From positions 310,001 through 374,000 of the forward strand of contig NZ_CAMGYZ010000002.1 in the NCBI RefSeq assembly GCF_946151055.1: a DNA stretch of 64,000 nucleotides, written 5' to 3'. The translations under genes were made by a program, and so were the position numbers. The stretch's first letter is position 1. Every line of letters starts with the position of its first letter. The stretch is from Bacillus sp. Marseille-Q3570. Its GTDB lineage: Bacteria; Bacillota; Bacilli; Bacillales; Fictibacillaceae. The notes under the pieces were generated by a model that saw only the letters and a program-made list of their open reading frames with translations, was not told where the DNA came from and ran no database searches. Below, piece after piece: positions 1 to 8,846 of the stretch.

Positions 1-588
1 GATACACCTCTGTATTCCTTTATTGATACGGATTCTATAACGAAAGAAGCTGAAACACGATATGAAGAATGCTTTTTGATCGGTACTGAAAGAAATACGG
101 TTCAGGATGTTGAATTTGGTATTCAAAAATTGGTTGAGATTGCACTTCGAGCTATTTCACCAGGTATTAACGATCCACATACGGCGATCAATTCTATCAA
201 TCGGATCGGAACGATTTTATCTGAATTGGGAGAAATCATGTTTCCGAAGCCATATTATTACGATGAAGATAACAATTTAAGGGTGATTCTGGATATCCAA
301 TCTTATCGGGAATTGCTCTACAAAGCGTTTTATCAGCTTCGTCATTATGGTCGAGAAGATGTCTCAGTGTGTGCATCAACTATATCCGTACTCCATGGAA
401 TTGTTGAACGGAATATCCTTGATCGTTCGCTCCATAAAATCGTCTGGGATTTTGCTGTCTATTTTATTGAAGGAATTGAAACAGATGTATTGTTAGAATG
501 GGATAAACAGTTCATCAATGAAAAAATCATGCGCCTTGCAAAAACCATCGGACGCGAAAAAGAATATAAGCAAGTCAAATTGGATTAA
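1..588 (+). CDS. DUF2254 family membrane protein, C-terminal part (cut by window start)
   Basis: The reading frame is open from base 1 to the TAA at 586-588, so only about the last 195 residues are visible and the membrane part lies outside the window. The visible part is soluble and closely matches the C-terminal half of the complete paralogue at 779-2110: both carry a GT-R-T-QD-E-GIQKL-EIALRAISP motif followed by NDP-TAI. The family is widespread in bacteria, has an N-terminal multi-pass membrane region and no established function. The gene and its paralogue look like a tandem duplication. Family assignment is firm, function is unknown. Confidence 0.8.
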   Translation, partial: DTPLYSFIDTDSITKEAETRYEECFLIGTERNTVQDVEFGIQKLVEIALRAISPGINDPHTAINSINRIGTILSELGEIMFPKPYYYDEDNNLRVILDIQSYRELLYKAFYQLRHYGREDVSVCASTISVLHGIVERNILDRSLHKIVWDFAVYFIEGIETDVLLEWDKQFINEKIMRLAKTIGREKEYKQVKLD

Positions 589-778
589 GAAGTGTAGATT
601 TACACCTATTCACTTCCCTTCCCGCAGGTAAACGAAAAGAGGAAGCGACTCGTTTAGTCACGTAGGTCAGTGAATCGCTGCGAGTTCTTGCATGGCTCGC
701 CTTTTCCTGCTTCTCGCCTTTCATAAAATTCTTATATTGAGAAAGAATAGGAGAGATGAGTTGTGAGGTGAGCGGAAG
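589..778. other. Intergenic gap with decayed repeat remnants
   Basis: This 190-base gap separates the two DUF2254 paralogues. It contains fragments that resemble the Bacillaceae-type intergenic repeat seen better preserved near 33281, 51733 and 56764 (a TTCCCGCAGG core and a TGGCTCGC stretch). I see no gene or clear promoter in it. A ribosome binding site, GAGGTG at 765-770, serves the next gene. Confidence 0.4.
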
Positions 779-2110
779 GTGTATTTAAAGAATTCATTAC
801 ATAAGGTCCATCAAAGCTTTTGGTATCTCCCTGCATTTTATAGTGTGATTGCTGTATTGCTTGCCTATCTATCCGTAGAAGTGGATTTTTGGATGGATTT
901 GAGACAGCTCCATATGCGTTTTCCAGGCTTCATGATCACTGATCGCAATACCACCCAATTGATTTTAAGCGCATTAGCGACTTCGATCCTTACGATGACA
1001 GCCATCACATTTTCATCAATCATGGTACTTTTATCTACCTATCTAGCGCAATATTCGCCTCGTACACTCGATAACTTTTTGAGTGATATGGTGACACGAA
1101 GAGTGTTGGGGATTTTCATCGGATCATTTTTGTATTTCGTCCTTGTCCTGCTATGGATGAACATTTCAGATCAACAGAGCTTTTTAGTGATCCCTTCGTT
1201 GTCTGTTTTCTTATCCGCATTATGTCTTGGATTTTTCGTCTATTTCATCCATCATGTCGGTACTTGGATTCAGGTCAACAACCTCATCCAGGATATCACA
1301 GATAATTGTATTTCCATTTTATCATCCCATAAAGATGACAGGTCCGATCTGGTTTCATCTACCTCCTCCCCCTGGTCAAGCTGGGAAAACGAAGAATACA
1401 AAACAAAGGAATGCCGAACAGCATCCTCTGAATTCTCAGGCTATCTTCAATTCATCGATTTGGACAAGATGGTGGAACTGGCAACAAGGGATGATATACT
1501 CATCCGTTTCGAAAAGAACATTGGAGACTATGTAGATGAAGGTACGATCCTTTTTTCTTATTGGTCTTTGGATGATCGTTCGTTTAATATAGAGGATTAT
1601 TTGCAAAATATACGCGTTGGTACGCAAAGAACCACGGAGCAAGATATCGAATATGGTATTCAGAAGCTGACAGAGATCGCGCTACGTGCCATTTCACCAG
1701 CCGTCAATGACCCTTACACAGCCATCACCTGTATACAGAGACTCGGAAAAATCCTCTCTAGACTGGCTCAAACATCTCTGGAGGAACCTTATATCTATGA
1801 CAGTGAAAAAAACCTGCGTGTCATCCTGAACACAGGTGAATTTTCACAGGTCCTGTATAAAAGTTTCTACCAGATCCGCCATTATGGGAAACAGGATGTC
1901 TCTGTCATTGGTGCAATCTTCGAAGCGTTGACATTGATTGCAGAAAAAAGCGCTGTACCTATGAAGGATTCGATTTGGGAGTTTGCAAAAGCGATTGTCG
2001 AAGGAATCGATCGCTCCGCCCTCATCCACCTCGATTTCAAATACTTGAACTATAAACTCGATGTATTAGCGCGACACACCGGCCACCAGAAGGAGAAACA
2101 GCTTTTGTAA
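779..2110 (+). CDS. DUF2254 family predicted membrane protein, complete
   Basis: The 443-residue protein starts at GTG 779, eight bases after GAGGTG. Four hydrophobic segments are visible at about residues 16-36, 58-88, 105-127 and 135-160, followed by a soluble C-terminal domain of roughly 280 residues containing the same GIQKL-EIALRAISP-NDP motif as the upstream partial paralogue. The layout fits DUF2254, an integral membrane family of unknown function. The two paralogues in tandem may form a hetero-oligomer, but nothing in the sequence proves it. No operon partner follows; the next gene is on the other strand. Confidence 0.8.
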   Translation: MYLKNSLHKVHQSFWYLPAFYSVIAVLLAYLSVEVDFWMDLRQLHMRFPGFMITDRNTTQLILSALATSILTMTAITFSSIMVLLSTYLAQYSPRTLDNFLSDMVTRRVLGIFIGSFLYFVLVLLWMNISDQQSFLVIPSLSVFLSALCLGFFVYFIHHVGTWIQVNNLIQDITDNCISILSSHKDDRSDLVSSTSSPWSSWENEEYKTKECRTASSEFSGYLQFIDLDKMVELATRDDILIRFEKNIGDYVDEGTILFSYWSLDDRSFNIEDYLQNIRVGTQRTTEQDIEYGIQKLTEIALRAISPAVNDPYTAITCIQRLGKILSRLAQTSLEEPYIYDSEKNLRVILNTGEFSQVLYKSFYQIRHYGKQDVSVIGAIFEALTLIAEKSAVPMKDSIWEFAKAIVEGIDRSALIHLDFKYLNYKLDVLARHTGHQKEKQLL

Positions 2111-2476
2111 ATCATCCAAGAACCATACGTTTGTGATAACCATCTGTAATGTTTTTTATCTTATCATCATCAAAGGTCAATTCAAAACCTCACTGGCTGC
2201 GGAGTGAGGCAGACTCTCTTCCCATTTTCCTGGCCGAAGAGGAGAGACGAATCCTGAAGGGATTTGTTCATTTTCTGTTTTAATCTCATTCGTATAAATC
2301 GTAACCCGTATTATCTTATTAAAAATCGAATGCGGATATAAATACTTTCTTCAAATGTTAAAAAAATCGAATTCTTCATCAGGCTATTATATTCACGCAT
2401 ATCCCCAACACCATCTTTATAATGAGTTTACTTGTATAGATTCGACTATCGGATGGATTTTCCTCGAGATGAATCA
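2111..2476. other. Intergenic region between convergent genes
   Basis: This 366-base gap lies between the ends of the DUF2254 gene (+) and the ResA-like gene (-). It holds a short hairpin at 2188-2209 (CCTCACT and AGTGAGG arms), a weaker CT-rich inverted pair just after it, and at about 2338-2360 a fragment (AAATACTTTCTTCAAATGT) that matches the 3' end of the dispersed repeat found at 13404 and 33350. No gene or tRNA is visible. Confidence 0.4.
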
Positions 2477-3085
2477 TCAGCCTCCTTTCAACTGCTGTTC
2501 AAGTTGATCCATGTTTACAGGACCCATGATCTTGTTTTTTACGAGGCCGTCCGGGTCGATGATGAAAGTTGTCGGTATGACAATGATCTGATACGCTTGC
2601 CCGACCATTCCTTCTGTATCAAGCGGAACCTGAAAAGGGATTTCGAATTCTTTTGCGAACATCGCCACCTGCTCCACATTTTCTTCCTCGGAACTGAGGT
2701 TCACTGCAAGGATCACAACCTCTTCATTTTCATGAAGATGGTGAAAATTGATCAATTCGGGTATTTCTTTTTTACAATACGTACACCATGTCGTCCAGAA
2801 ATTGAGGATCACTGTTTTTCCGCGATAATCCGATAAAGAGACTTCTTCCCCATCAAGATTCTGCAATGTGAAATCCGGTGCTTCCTTGCCGATTTCAGCA
2901 ATAGCAGACTGGACATTTGCAACTTCCACCGATTCAGGATTTCCGCTGTTTCTATTGGATTGTTCAGCTTTGATATGTTCCACAGTTTGTTTCGACTGTT
3001 CAGCTGTATCCGGGATTCTCCATGCCATTAAGCCCAGGAATACGATCACACCAACTAAAATGGTAAACTGTAGCCGTCGTTGCAT
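2477..3085 (-). CDS. ResA/TlpA-like membrane-anchored thiol-disulfide oxidoreductase
   Basis: The 202-residue protein has an N-terminal hydrophobic anchor (about residues 7-22), a charged linker, and a thioredoxin-like domain from about residue 67. The redox site is WCTYC (Cys101, Cys104), and a cis-proline segment VIPTTF lies about 70 residues later. This is the AhpC/TSA-Redoxin architecture of ResA and other extracytoplasmic reductases that keep apocytochrome or other cysteines reduced on the outer face of the membrane. No cytochrome biogenesis genes lie beside it, so the substrate cannot be named; StoA-like and ResA-like roles are both possible. The ribosome binding site AGGGGTGA precedes the ATG. 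Confidence 0.8.
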   Translation of the reverse strand: MQRRLQFTILVGVIVFLGLMAWRIPDTAEQSKQTVEHIKAEQSNRNSGNPESVEVANVQSAIAEIGKEAPDFTLQNLDGEEVSLSDYRGKTVILNFWTTWCTYCKKEIPELINFHHLHENEEVVILAVNLSSEEENVEQVAMFAKEFEIPFQVPLDTEGMVGQAYQIIVIPTTFIIDPDGLVKNKIMGPVNMDQLEQQLKGG

Positions 3086-3203
3086 TTATCTCACCCCTAC
3101 AAAGTGCCTTACTATACTATAAGTAGGAATCAGTAAAAAAATGAACAAGCATTGAAAATTTCTTATATTTTTTATTAAATGTGGATAACCTGTATATTAC
3201 TTC

Positions 3204-3232
3204 TTGACAAAAATAGTCAACCGGATTATATT
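3204..3232 (+). promoter_or_regulatory. Sigma-A promoter of the proS T-box leader
   Basis: A perfect -35 TTGACA (3204-3209) and a -10 TATATT (3227-3232) are separated by 17 bases. The predicted transcript starts near 3239, directly in front of the T-box stem I, and leaves a long leader before proS. Confidence 0.75.
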
Positions 3233-3239
3233 ACTTTCA

Positions 3240-3485
3240 AACAACCTGAAACAATGACGAGGATCAGTAAAGTGAAACATGCCTTTTCTAGAGAGGAAAC
3301 CATCTGCTGAAAGGTTTCCATCGGCCAGCACTTGAACCTGCCTCTGAGTTCTGTATCGAAATCGACTAAGATACAGCGGATAAACAATCCGTTATCAACA
3401 TCGAGTGTATATTGCACTTCATTGTGCGTTATGAATTAGGGTGGTACCGCCAAGTCTTGGTCCCTTCTGGGGTCAAGGCTTTTTG
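3240..3485 (+). promoter_or_regulatory. T-box leader, proline-specific, with terminator
   Basis: Conserved T-box parts appear in order: an AGAGAG segment near 3290, a specifier-loop region reading GAA-CCT-GCCTCTGAG whose CCT triplet is a proline codon, the T-box antiterminator core AGGGTGGTACCGCC (3438-3451), and a 12-bp terminator stem (3453-3464 with 3469-3480, loop TTCT) followed by Ts. Uncharged tRNA-Pro should pair with the specifier and the core to let transcription enter proS. The codon identity agrees with the downstream gene, which makes the call strong. Confidence 0.93.
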
Positions 3486-3561
3486 TTATGGAGATGATTT
3501 ACACTTCAGGTCTAAGCACATTCTTATAGGAAAAGCGAACATTCAAGCTCCAGCAGCCACG

Positions 3562-3585
3562 TTTAAGGTCTCCTGTGTCCGCTAA
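3562..3585. repeat. Single degenerate copy of the 26-bp TTAACGGACAC unit
   Basis: AAGGTCTCCTGTGTCCGCTAA matches the reverse orientation of the unit that forms 51-bp-spaced arrays at 25175, 33068 and 58983. It lies between the T-box terminator and the proS start, inside the transcribed leader. Confidence 0.6.
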
Positions 3586-3693
3586 TGAGTAAATGAACTT
3601 GGTTTCAGCAAGAACAAGCGGTAAATCTTGCAGAAGTAAGCTAATGCATGGAAAACCAACATTACATTTTTGAAAAAATAAGAGGTGATCGAA

Positions 3694-5124
3694 ATGGGAA
3701 AAGGATTTGTCCAAGATGTTACTGCGATGGAGGAAGATTTTGCGCAATGGTATACAGATGTCGTGAAGAAAGCGGATCTGATCGACTATTCAAGTGTCCG
3801 TGGTTCGATGATCATCCGTCCTTACGGGTATGCGCTATGGGAAAATATCAAAAACGAACTTGACCGTATGATTAAAGATACCGGCCACGAAAACGTCTAT
3901 ATGCCTTTGTTCATACCAGAAAGCCTCCTGAATAAAGAGAAGGATCATATCGAGGGATTTGCACCTGAAGTTGCATGGGTCACTCATGGGGGTGAAGAAG
4001 AGCTTACTGAACGGCTTTGTGTCCGTCCAACTTCAGAGATACTGTTTTGCGAGCATTATAAAAATATCATCCATTCCTACCGTGACCTGCCAAAGCTCTA
4101 TAATCAATGGGCGAATGTCGTCCGCTGGGAAAAAACGACACGGCCATTCTTGCGTACGTTGGAATTTTTATGGCAAGAGGGTCACACATGTCATGCCGAT
4201 GCTGAGGATGCCCAAGCGGAAACGACGAGAATGCTGAATGTATATGCTGAGCTCTGTGAAGACATCCTTGCTATTCCGGTTTTAAAAGGGAAGAAAACAG
4301 AGAAGGAAAAGTTCGCAGGGGCAGATTTCACTTATACGATCGAGAGTCTCATGCATGATGGAAAGGCGCTTCAGTCTGGGACTTCCCACTATCTTGGCGA
4401 TGGATTTGCAAAAGCTTTCGGCATTCAATACTCCGACCAAAACGGTGACCTTCAACATGTCCACCAAACGTCGTGGGGGCTTACAACACGTATCATCGGG
4501 GCATTGATCATGGTACATGGGGACAACCGTGGGCTCGTGATTCCACCGAAAGTTGCGCCTACCCAGGTGATGATCGTGCCGATTGCCCAGCATAAAGAAG
4601 GTGTGCTCGATTTTGCTTATGAGCTGAAAAAACACCTCTCTGCTGCTGCACGCGTAGATATCGATGCGAGTGACAAAAAGCCTGGTTGGAAGTTCAACGA
4701 ATACGAAATGAAAGGCATTCCGGTCCGTTTAGAGGTCGGACCTAAAGATATCGAAAAAGAACAGGTCGTTTTGGTGAGACGGGATACTGGAGAAAAGCAA
4801 TTCGTCCCTCTGAAGGATCTTGATATGACGATTGAAAATCTTCTTGCTGATATTCAAAAGAATCTTTTTGAAAAAGCAAAGGCATTACGAGCTGAAAGAA
4901 CATATACCGCTTTAAGCTTTGATGAGTTCAAAACGACACTCAATGATCAACCTGGATTTATCAAAGCGATGTGGTGCGGCGAAACCGCCTGTGAAGAAAA
5001 GATTAAAGAGCAAACGGGCGCAACATCACGATGCATCCCGTTCGAGCAAGAGGCGTTATCGGACAGCTGCTTCTGCTGCGAGAAAGAAGCGAAGCAAATG
5101 GTTTACTGGGCAAAAGCGTATTAG
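3694..5124 (+). CDS. proS: Prolyl-tRNA synthetase, short archaeal/eukaryote-like type
   Basis: This cytoplasmic enzyme charges tRNA-Pro with proline. I place the start at ATG 3694 because AGGTGAT (3684-3690) is spaced correctly for it; the GTG at 3685 lies inside that site. The 476 residues lack the large editing insertion of the usual bacterial enzyme. Class II motifs are visible: RPTSE near 112, motif 2 RPFLRTLEF near 150, motif 3 SWGLTTR near 260. The C-terminal domain is cysteine-rich (MWCGE, CFCC) and ends in YWAKAY, typical of the type that ends in Tyr and often binds zinc. Bacillus species that carry two ProRS enzymes often have this one as the T-box-regulated copy. Confidence 0.95.
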   Translation: MGKGFVQDVTAMEEDFAQWYTDVVKKADLIDYSSVRGSMIIRPYGYALWENIKNELDRMIKDTGHENVYMPLFIPESLLNKEKDHIEGFAPEVAWVTHGGEEELTERLCVRPTSEILFCEHYKNIIHSYRDLPKLYNQWANVVRWEKTTRPFLRTLEFLWQEGHTCHADAEDAQAETTRMLNVYAELCEDILAIPVLKGKKTEKEKFAGADFTYTIESLMHDGKALQSGTSHYLGDGFAKAFGIQYSDQNGDLQHVHQTSWGLTTRIIGALIMVHGDNRGLVIPPKVAPTQVMIVPIAQHKEGVLDFAYELKKHLSAAARVDIDASDKKPGWKFNEYEMKGIPVRLEVGPKDIEKEQVVLVRRDTGEKQFVPLKDLDMTIENLLADIQKNLFEKAKALRAERTYTALSFDEFKTTLNDQPGFIKAMWCGETACEEKIKEQTGATSRCIPFEQEALSDSCFCCEKEAKQMVYWAKAY

Positions 5125-5167
5125 ATCAATCCAGTAGAATTTGTTTAAATCACCGATACCTTTCGAT

Positions 5168-5251
5168 TTTGCACCTATATAATTCAACTTTGCACCGTTA
5201 TTTTTTGGATTTGCACCGATAACTTTTGGATTTGCACCGATAAATAATATT
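5168..5251. repeat. Array of 21-bp units, core TTTGCACCGATAA (4 units)
   Basis: The core TTTGCACC begins at 5168, 5189, 5210 and 5231, an exact 21-base period. Spacer bases differ between units. The array lies between the proS stop and a bidirectional terminator. Read on the minus strand it gives a 7-residue periodic peptide, but there is no start or ribosome binding site to support translation. Confidence 0.85.
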
Positions 5252-5266
5252 TTATAATCCCAAATA

Positions 5267-5293
5267 AAAGGCACTCACCGGAGGAGTGCCTTT
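5267..5293. terminator. Bidirectional terminator between proS and the small minus-strand gene
   Basis: The 10-bp arms AAAGGCACTC (5267-5276) and GAGTGCCTTT (5284-5293) enclose a 7-base loop, with A and T runs on both sides. It sits between the ends of two convergent genes. Confidence 0.85.
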
Positions 5294-5306
5294 CCCTATG
5301 TTCATT

Positions 5307-5465
5307 CTAAAACATCGGCAAAATATAATTAATGAGGAAATATAGGATTCCGAAAAAGATGATAAGATATGCTGCGTACTTGATGAATGTTGAAGCTACC
5401 ATACTGGAATCCTTTTTCTTTTCTACTTTCCTTTCACGTACATCCAAATCATCATGACGATCCAT
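5307..5465 (-). CDS. Small single-pass membrane protein (52 residues)
   Basis: This short gene has a good ribosome binding site (AGAGGAGTG, seven bases before ATG 5465), a sensible protein and a terminator. The first 20 residues are highly charged (MDRHDDLDVRERKVEKKKDS), followed by one hydrophobic helix of about 22 residues and an end of NYILPMF. The charge pattern suggests a positively charged cytoplasmic N-terminus with the C-terminus at or outside the membrane surface. I do not recognise the family. It is convergent with proS and downstream of the M48 protease gene on the same strand (127-base gap), so co-transcription with the protease is possible. Confidence 0.7.
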   Translation of the reverse strand: MDRHDDLDVRERKVEKKKDSSMVASTFIKYAAYLIIFFGILYFLINYILPMF

Positions 5466-5592
5466 GGGGATCACTCCTCTCAACATTTTGACTCAAGTCT
5501 AAAGGTCAATATAAGTTGTTACAGAGTGTTTACCCCTCTTTTTTCCGATGGAAACATTACAGGTTTTGGCTATCATTCCCTGATATTCTGGG

Positions 5593-6885
5593 CTACTTTT
5601 TCTCTTTTTCAGATTCATTATTGATCGGATCCGTCCGTTCCCAATTATCGAGGAAAGTGATCCGCTCGAGCATTGTCGGATGCCCATATAAGAAAAATTT
5701 GACCAGTAGGGGCGGATGGACTTCACTCAAACCAGACACCGCAAGTTGTTGGAAGGAACCGACGGCAGCCTCTGGATCCTGTGTCATCTCAATCGCATAT
5801 TCATCTGCAGACCGTTCCGCTTGCCGGGAGACTGCATTTTCCACAGGGCTCGCTGCGAACGATAACACTGAGAACACCAGTAACAACGCTGGAAGCGCAG
5901 CAACATCTGTAGGTTTTTTAACCCCCCATTGTTCTCCCCATCGCTTGATCATTGCCGCATACAACTTCGAACCAATCCACAACCCGAAGAAAGTGGCAGC
6001 GATCGAGCCAATCAAATTCCAGAAGAGATGATGTTTAACGAAATGCCCCATTTCATGCGCCATGACGAAAAGCACTTCTTTATCGCTCAAGTTCTTAAGG
6101 GTCGTATCCCATAGGACTATTCGTAAATTAGAGCCGATACCATTGACATAGGCGTTCAATGCATTCGTTTTTTCCGACATGTTCACTTCATAGACACGAT
6201 CCGCTGTAATATCCGCTCGATCAGCCAGCGCAAGGATCTTCTCTTCAAGCACCTTGTCTTCTAAACGATAGAAATCGTTATACAATGGGTCGATCCAGAT
6301 CGGCTGGATGAAGTAGATGAACAACGTGAACGGGATCGACAACAACCATCCATAGAACCACCAACGCTTTTCAGACTTTTTCATCAGCCAATACAGTGCC
6401 TGCACAATCACGAACAAGAACAATGCATTGATCCAAAAAGAAATGATGTTATCCTTCATCCAACCCGAAAATGGCTGAACGGAAATGTCATAATCGAGTG
6501 ATACCGTGTAACTGTAGTAATCGATCGGAAAGCTTAAGACAAAAGCGATCAGCGACAATAGTACGACGTAAATTGCATTATGGATGATTGGGAATCTCGT
6601 AACTTCAATTGCTCGATTACGGAACCATTTGGATAATCCGATCCCAAGGACGGCAAGATAGATCATCCATTCAAACGGTACCGATAAGAAATACAGCCAT
6701 TGCTTGATTCGTGAAAAATCATGGCTTAATTCCAATTGCCGCTCATTCATGAATACAGATGGATCTGCTGCTGTTCCTTGATATTGGACTGGAATGGATG
6801 TATCCGCACCTATGAATAAATACCACGATATGAACGTGGCATACACTATGAAAGCTGCTCCAATCCAAATTGTCTTTTTCTTCAT
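5593..6885 (-). CDS. M48 family (Ste24/CAAX prenyl protease-like) membrane metalloprotease
   Basis: I place the start at ATG 6885 (430 residues): GGAGGGGTGG lies just upstream, whereas an earlier in-frame ATG has no such site. Membrane helices are visible at about residues 7-25, 65-84, 102-120, 148-166 and 178-193. The zinc motif HEMGH is at 277-281, with a probable third ligand Glu362 in the SADEYA segment, and NALNAYVNGIG precedes the motif as in Ste24-type enzymes. Two more hydrophobic segments follow HEMGH. The family cleaves membrane or membrane-associated proteins; the substrate here is unknown. It is longer than HtpX-type members. Confidence 0.9.
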   Translation of the reverse strand: MKKKTIWIGAAFIVYATFISWYLFIGADTSIPVQYQGTAADPSVFMNERQLELSHDFSRIKQWLYFLSVPFEWMIYLAVLGIGLSKWFRNRAIEVTRFPIIHNAIYVVLLSLIAFVLSFPIDYYSYTVSLDYDISVQPFSGWMKDNIISFWINALFLFVIVQALYWLMKKSEKRWWFYGWLLSIPFTLFIYFIQPIWIDPLYNDFYRLEDKVLEEKILALADRADITADRVYEVNMSEKTNALNAYVNGIGSNLRIVLWDTTLKNLSDKEVLFVMAHEMGHFVKHHLFWNLIGSIAATFFGLWIGSKLYAAMIKRWGEQWGVKKPTDVAALPALLLVFSVLSFAASPVENAVSRQAERSADEYAIEMTQDPEAAVGSFQQLAVSGLSEVHPPLLVKFFLYGHPTMLERITFLDNWERTDPINNESEKEKK

Positions 6886-7102
6886 TCCTCCACCCCTCCT
6901 ATGTCTGTCCATTATTAGTGTAATAGAAGTTGTCCCCGTTTAGAACTATTGATGTGTGTGTTTTCATGTTAATTTATGGATGATGAGGATGCTTTGCTTG
7001 GAGGAGTATCGTGAATATCGATTGTGCCTGACTTAATAAAAAAAGACCTGTCCGCACATCTGTAGGATCGATGTCGTGAACTGGCCTTCGGTACCTGATG
7101 AT

Positions 7103-7891
7103 TCATTCAGTTGGTTTCGGATCTTTCGTATATCCAGATAAGCACCTTGGACAGTTTTTACAAAAGATACGCTCTGGATTCACCTCATAGTACAAACAGC
7201 ATGTTTTACGTACCCTCACAGGAGGATCGCTCTTCAGCAACGTCTGTTTAGCATGTCTGAATTTCTTTAAAGGGTTTTCGTTTAAACCAAAACATCCGGC
7301 TGGTGCTTCAAGAATCATATCTAGATCTTCGGCAATCCGTTCTGCAGAAACGAGATCCGGATGGTTCAAAAAGCTTGTTTCATACAACCAAAAAAGATAA
7401 ACAGCAGTGTTTTCCCAGAGGATTGGAGAAGGAATGGAAGTCAATTCTGTCAAACGTCCCCACACTGGAGTAAGGTGATCCCGAAAGATCGTTTCAAGAC
7501 CTATGTAAAGCTCTTGCTCTCTATGAATACCGATATCTCTGGTATTGGTATCATGTAAATAAAGTACTGGCCGCATCATCCCGTGTTCCGAATCAGGCTG
7601 AACCCTGCAATTATCAGGTCGGACATCAAGTAATTGGTTGAACATTGTCAGACTTGAGAAAAACGGTGCAGTCAAAAGAAAGGCGTATTTTTTGGAAAAT
7701 TGAGATGCCGTCACTCGGTTGTTCGGTGCACCTAATAACTCCCTAATCTCGTCCAAAAACTTCTCGGTTTTTGAGACGGTGAATAAATCCTCTGATGAAA
7801 ACGATTGTACATCAGAGGAATATTCACTGGCTAATCGATAATTCTCTTCAAGGAAAATGAGCTGCTTAGGCGTTAGCGTATCGAATATCAT
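7103..7891 (-). CDS. FhuF-like ferric-siderophore reductase
   Basis: The 262-residue protein ends in the cysteine pattern of FhuF-type 2Fe-2S proteins: Cys231-Cys232, then Cys244-x2-Cys247 (CCLYY, CKNC). These cytoplasmic proteins reduce ferric iron bound to imported hydroxamate or catecholate siderophores. Its start overlaps the end of the upstream ABC ATPase gene by 26 bases, so the two are translated as a pair under the same Fur-type control. The N-terminal 200 residues are variable in the family and give no further motif. Ribosome binding site AGGAAGG precedes ATG 7891. Confidence 0.8.
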   Translation of the reverse strand: MIFDTLTPKQLIFLEENYRLASEYSSDVQSFSSEDLFTVSKTEKFLDEIRELLGAPNNRVTASQFSKKYAFLLTAPFFSSLTMFNQLLDVRPDNCRVQPDSEHGMMRPVLYLHDTNTRDIGIHREQELYIGLETIFRDHLTPVWGRLTELTSIPSPILWENTAVYLFWLYETSFLNHPDLVSAERIAEDLDMILEAPAGCFGLNENPLKKFRHAKQTLLKSDPPVRVRKTCCLYYEVNPERIFCKNCPRCLSGYTKDPKPTE

Positions 7892-8684
7892 TAGCTACCT
7901 TCCTACCCTTCCCGCAAGGAATACAAAGCGGTGAACCGAACATCGGGTCACATGATATTTGCGCCTGCAAGCCGAACACATCATGGACCATCTTCGTCGT
8001 AACGATCTGTTCAGGGGCTCCTTGGGCATAAATACCTTTATTGTGGACAGCCACGATGTGATCTGCATACCGGCATGCGAGATTCAAGTCATGAAGGACC
8101 ATTACGATCGTCCGTTGTTCCATTTGGTTCAAATCATAAAGCAGATCCAGCACTTCAATTTGATGGGCAAGATCCAGATAGGTTGTCGGTTCATCAAGCA
8201 AAATCGTCTCCGTATTTTGTGCCAGGGACATCGCAATCCATGCGCGTTGCCGCTGTCCTCCTGATAAAGAATCGACAGGACGATCCTGAAGCTCCAGGAG
8301 ATGGGTCGCCTCTAGAGCTGAGTTGACAGCTTCTTCATCCTTCTTTGTCCATTGTTGAAGCCAGTTTTGATATGGATATCTCCCTTGCTTCACAAGTTGG
8401 ATGACCGTCAGTCCTTCGGGTGTTACAGGTGACTGAGGAAGAATTGCAAGCTCTCTTGCCACTTTTTTAGTGGAAGATTTATGGATGTCTCTCCCATTGA
8501 TGATGATATTTCCGGATTTTGGTTTCAACAGTCTTGCCAATGCTTTAAGCAGTGTCGATTTACCAGAACCATTGCTACCGATCAATACTGTGATTTTACC
8601 TTTGGGTACTTTAAAATCCAGATTCTCGATGATTGGTGTTTCTTGATAGGATAATGTAACCTTTTTGGTTTCAAGAGAGTACAT
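7866..8684 (-). CDS. Iron-siderophore ABC transporter ATP-binding protein (FecE/YusV type)
   Basis: The 272-residue ATPase has Walker [10 protein letters not shown] (about 37-45), the signature LSGGQRQR, Walker B ILLDEP and a switch-region histidine (VLHDLN), the usual order in the FecE/FhuC/BtuD group. It should energise import of ferric siderophores through a partner permease. No permease or binding-protein gene lies in the window, so it probably serves permeases encoded elsewhere, as B. subtilis YusV does. The FhuF-like gene downstream overlaps it. Fur boxes overlap its promoter. AAGGGGAGAA precedes ATG 8684. Confidence 0.88.
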   Translation of the reverse strand: MYSLETKKVTLSYQETPIIENLDFKVPKGKITVLIGSNGSGKSTLLKALARLLKPKSGNIIINGRDIHKSSTKKVARELAILPQSPVTPEGLTVIQLVKQGRYPYQNWLQQWTKKDEEAVNSALEATHLLELQDRPVDSLSGGQRQRAWIAMSLAQNTETILLDEPTTYLDLAHQIEVLDLLYDLNQMEQRTIVMVLHDLNLACRYADHIVAVHNKGIYAQGAPEQIVTTKMVHDVFGLQAQISCDPMFGSPLCIPCGKGRKVANDIRYANA

Positions 8685-8737
8685 GAACTTCTCCCCTTCG
8701 CTTAATTAATCAGTCCGTACGATATAACCTACTTTCA

Positions 8738-8787
8738 AGTTTATTTTAAATGAGAATCTTTGTCAATGAATTTGAGAATCATTATCA
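8738..8787 (-). promoter_or_regulatory. Promoter with two Fur boxes for the siderophore ATPase-FhuF pair
   Basis: On the minus strand TTGACA (8766-8761) and TAAACT (8743-8738) are 17 bases apart. One 7-1-7 Fur box, TGAGAAT-C-ATTATCA, lies at 8773-8787 with a single mismatch to perfect dyad symmetry. A second, weaker box, TGAGAAT-C-TTTGTCA, lies at 8751-8765 and covers the -35 and part of the spacer. The boxes start 22 bases apart, two helical turns. Iron-loaded Fur would block RNA polymerase here. Confidence 0.8.
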
Positions 8788-8800
8788 CCTGAACTCTAAT

Positions 8801-8838
8801 AAAAAGCTCATCCGAAATGTATTAAAATTCGAACGAGC
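8801..8838 (-). terminator. Terminator of the HAD hydrolase gene
   Basis: On the minus strand the arms GCTCG-TTCGAA and TTTCGG-AT-GAGC are followed by TTTTT. The stem is interrupted, so it is of moderate strength. Confidence 0.6.
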
Positions 8839-8846
8839 CCATGCTA

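Noticed and set aside
2432-2836. A 134-residue plus-strand frame opposite the ResA-like gene
   Set aside because: It is a mirror of a clear thioredoxin-fold gene, with no start signal.
3226-3417. A 63-residue minus-strand frame in front of proS
   Set aside because: It lies entirely in the T-box leader.
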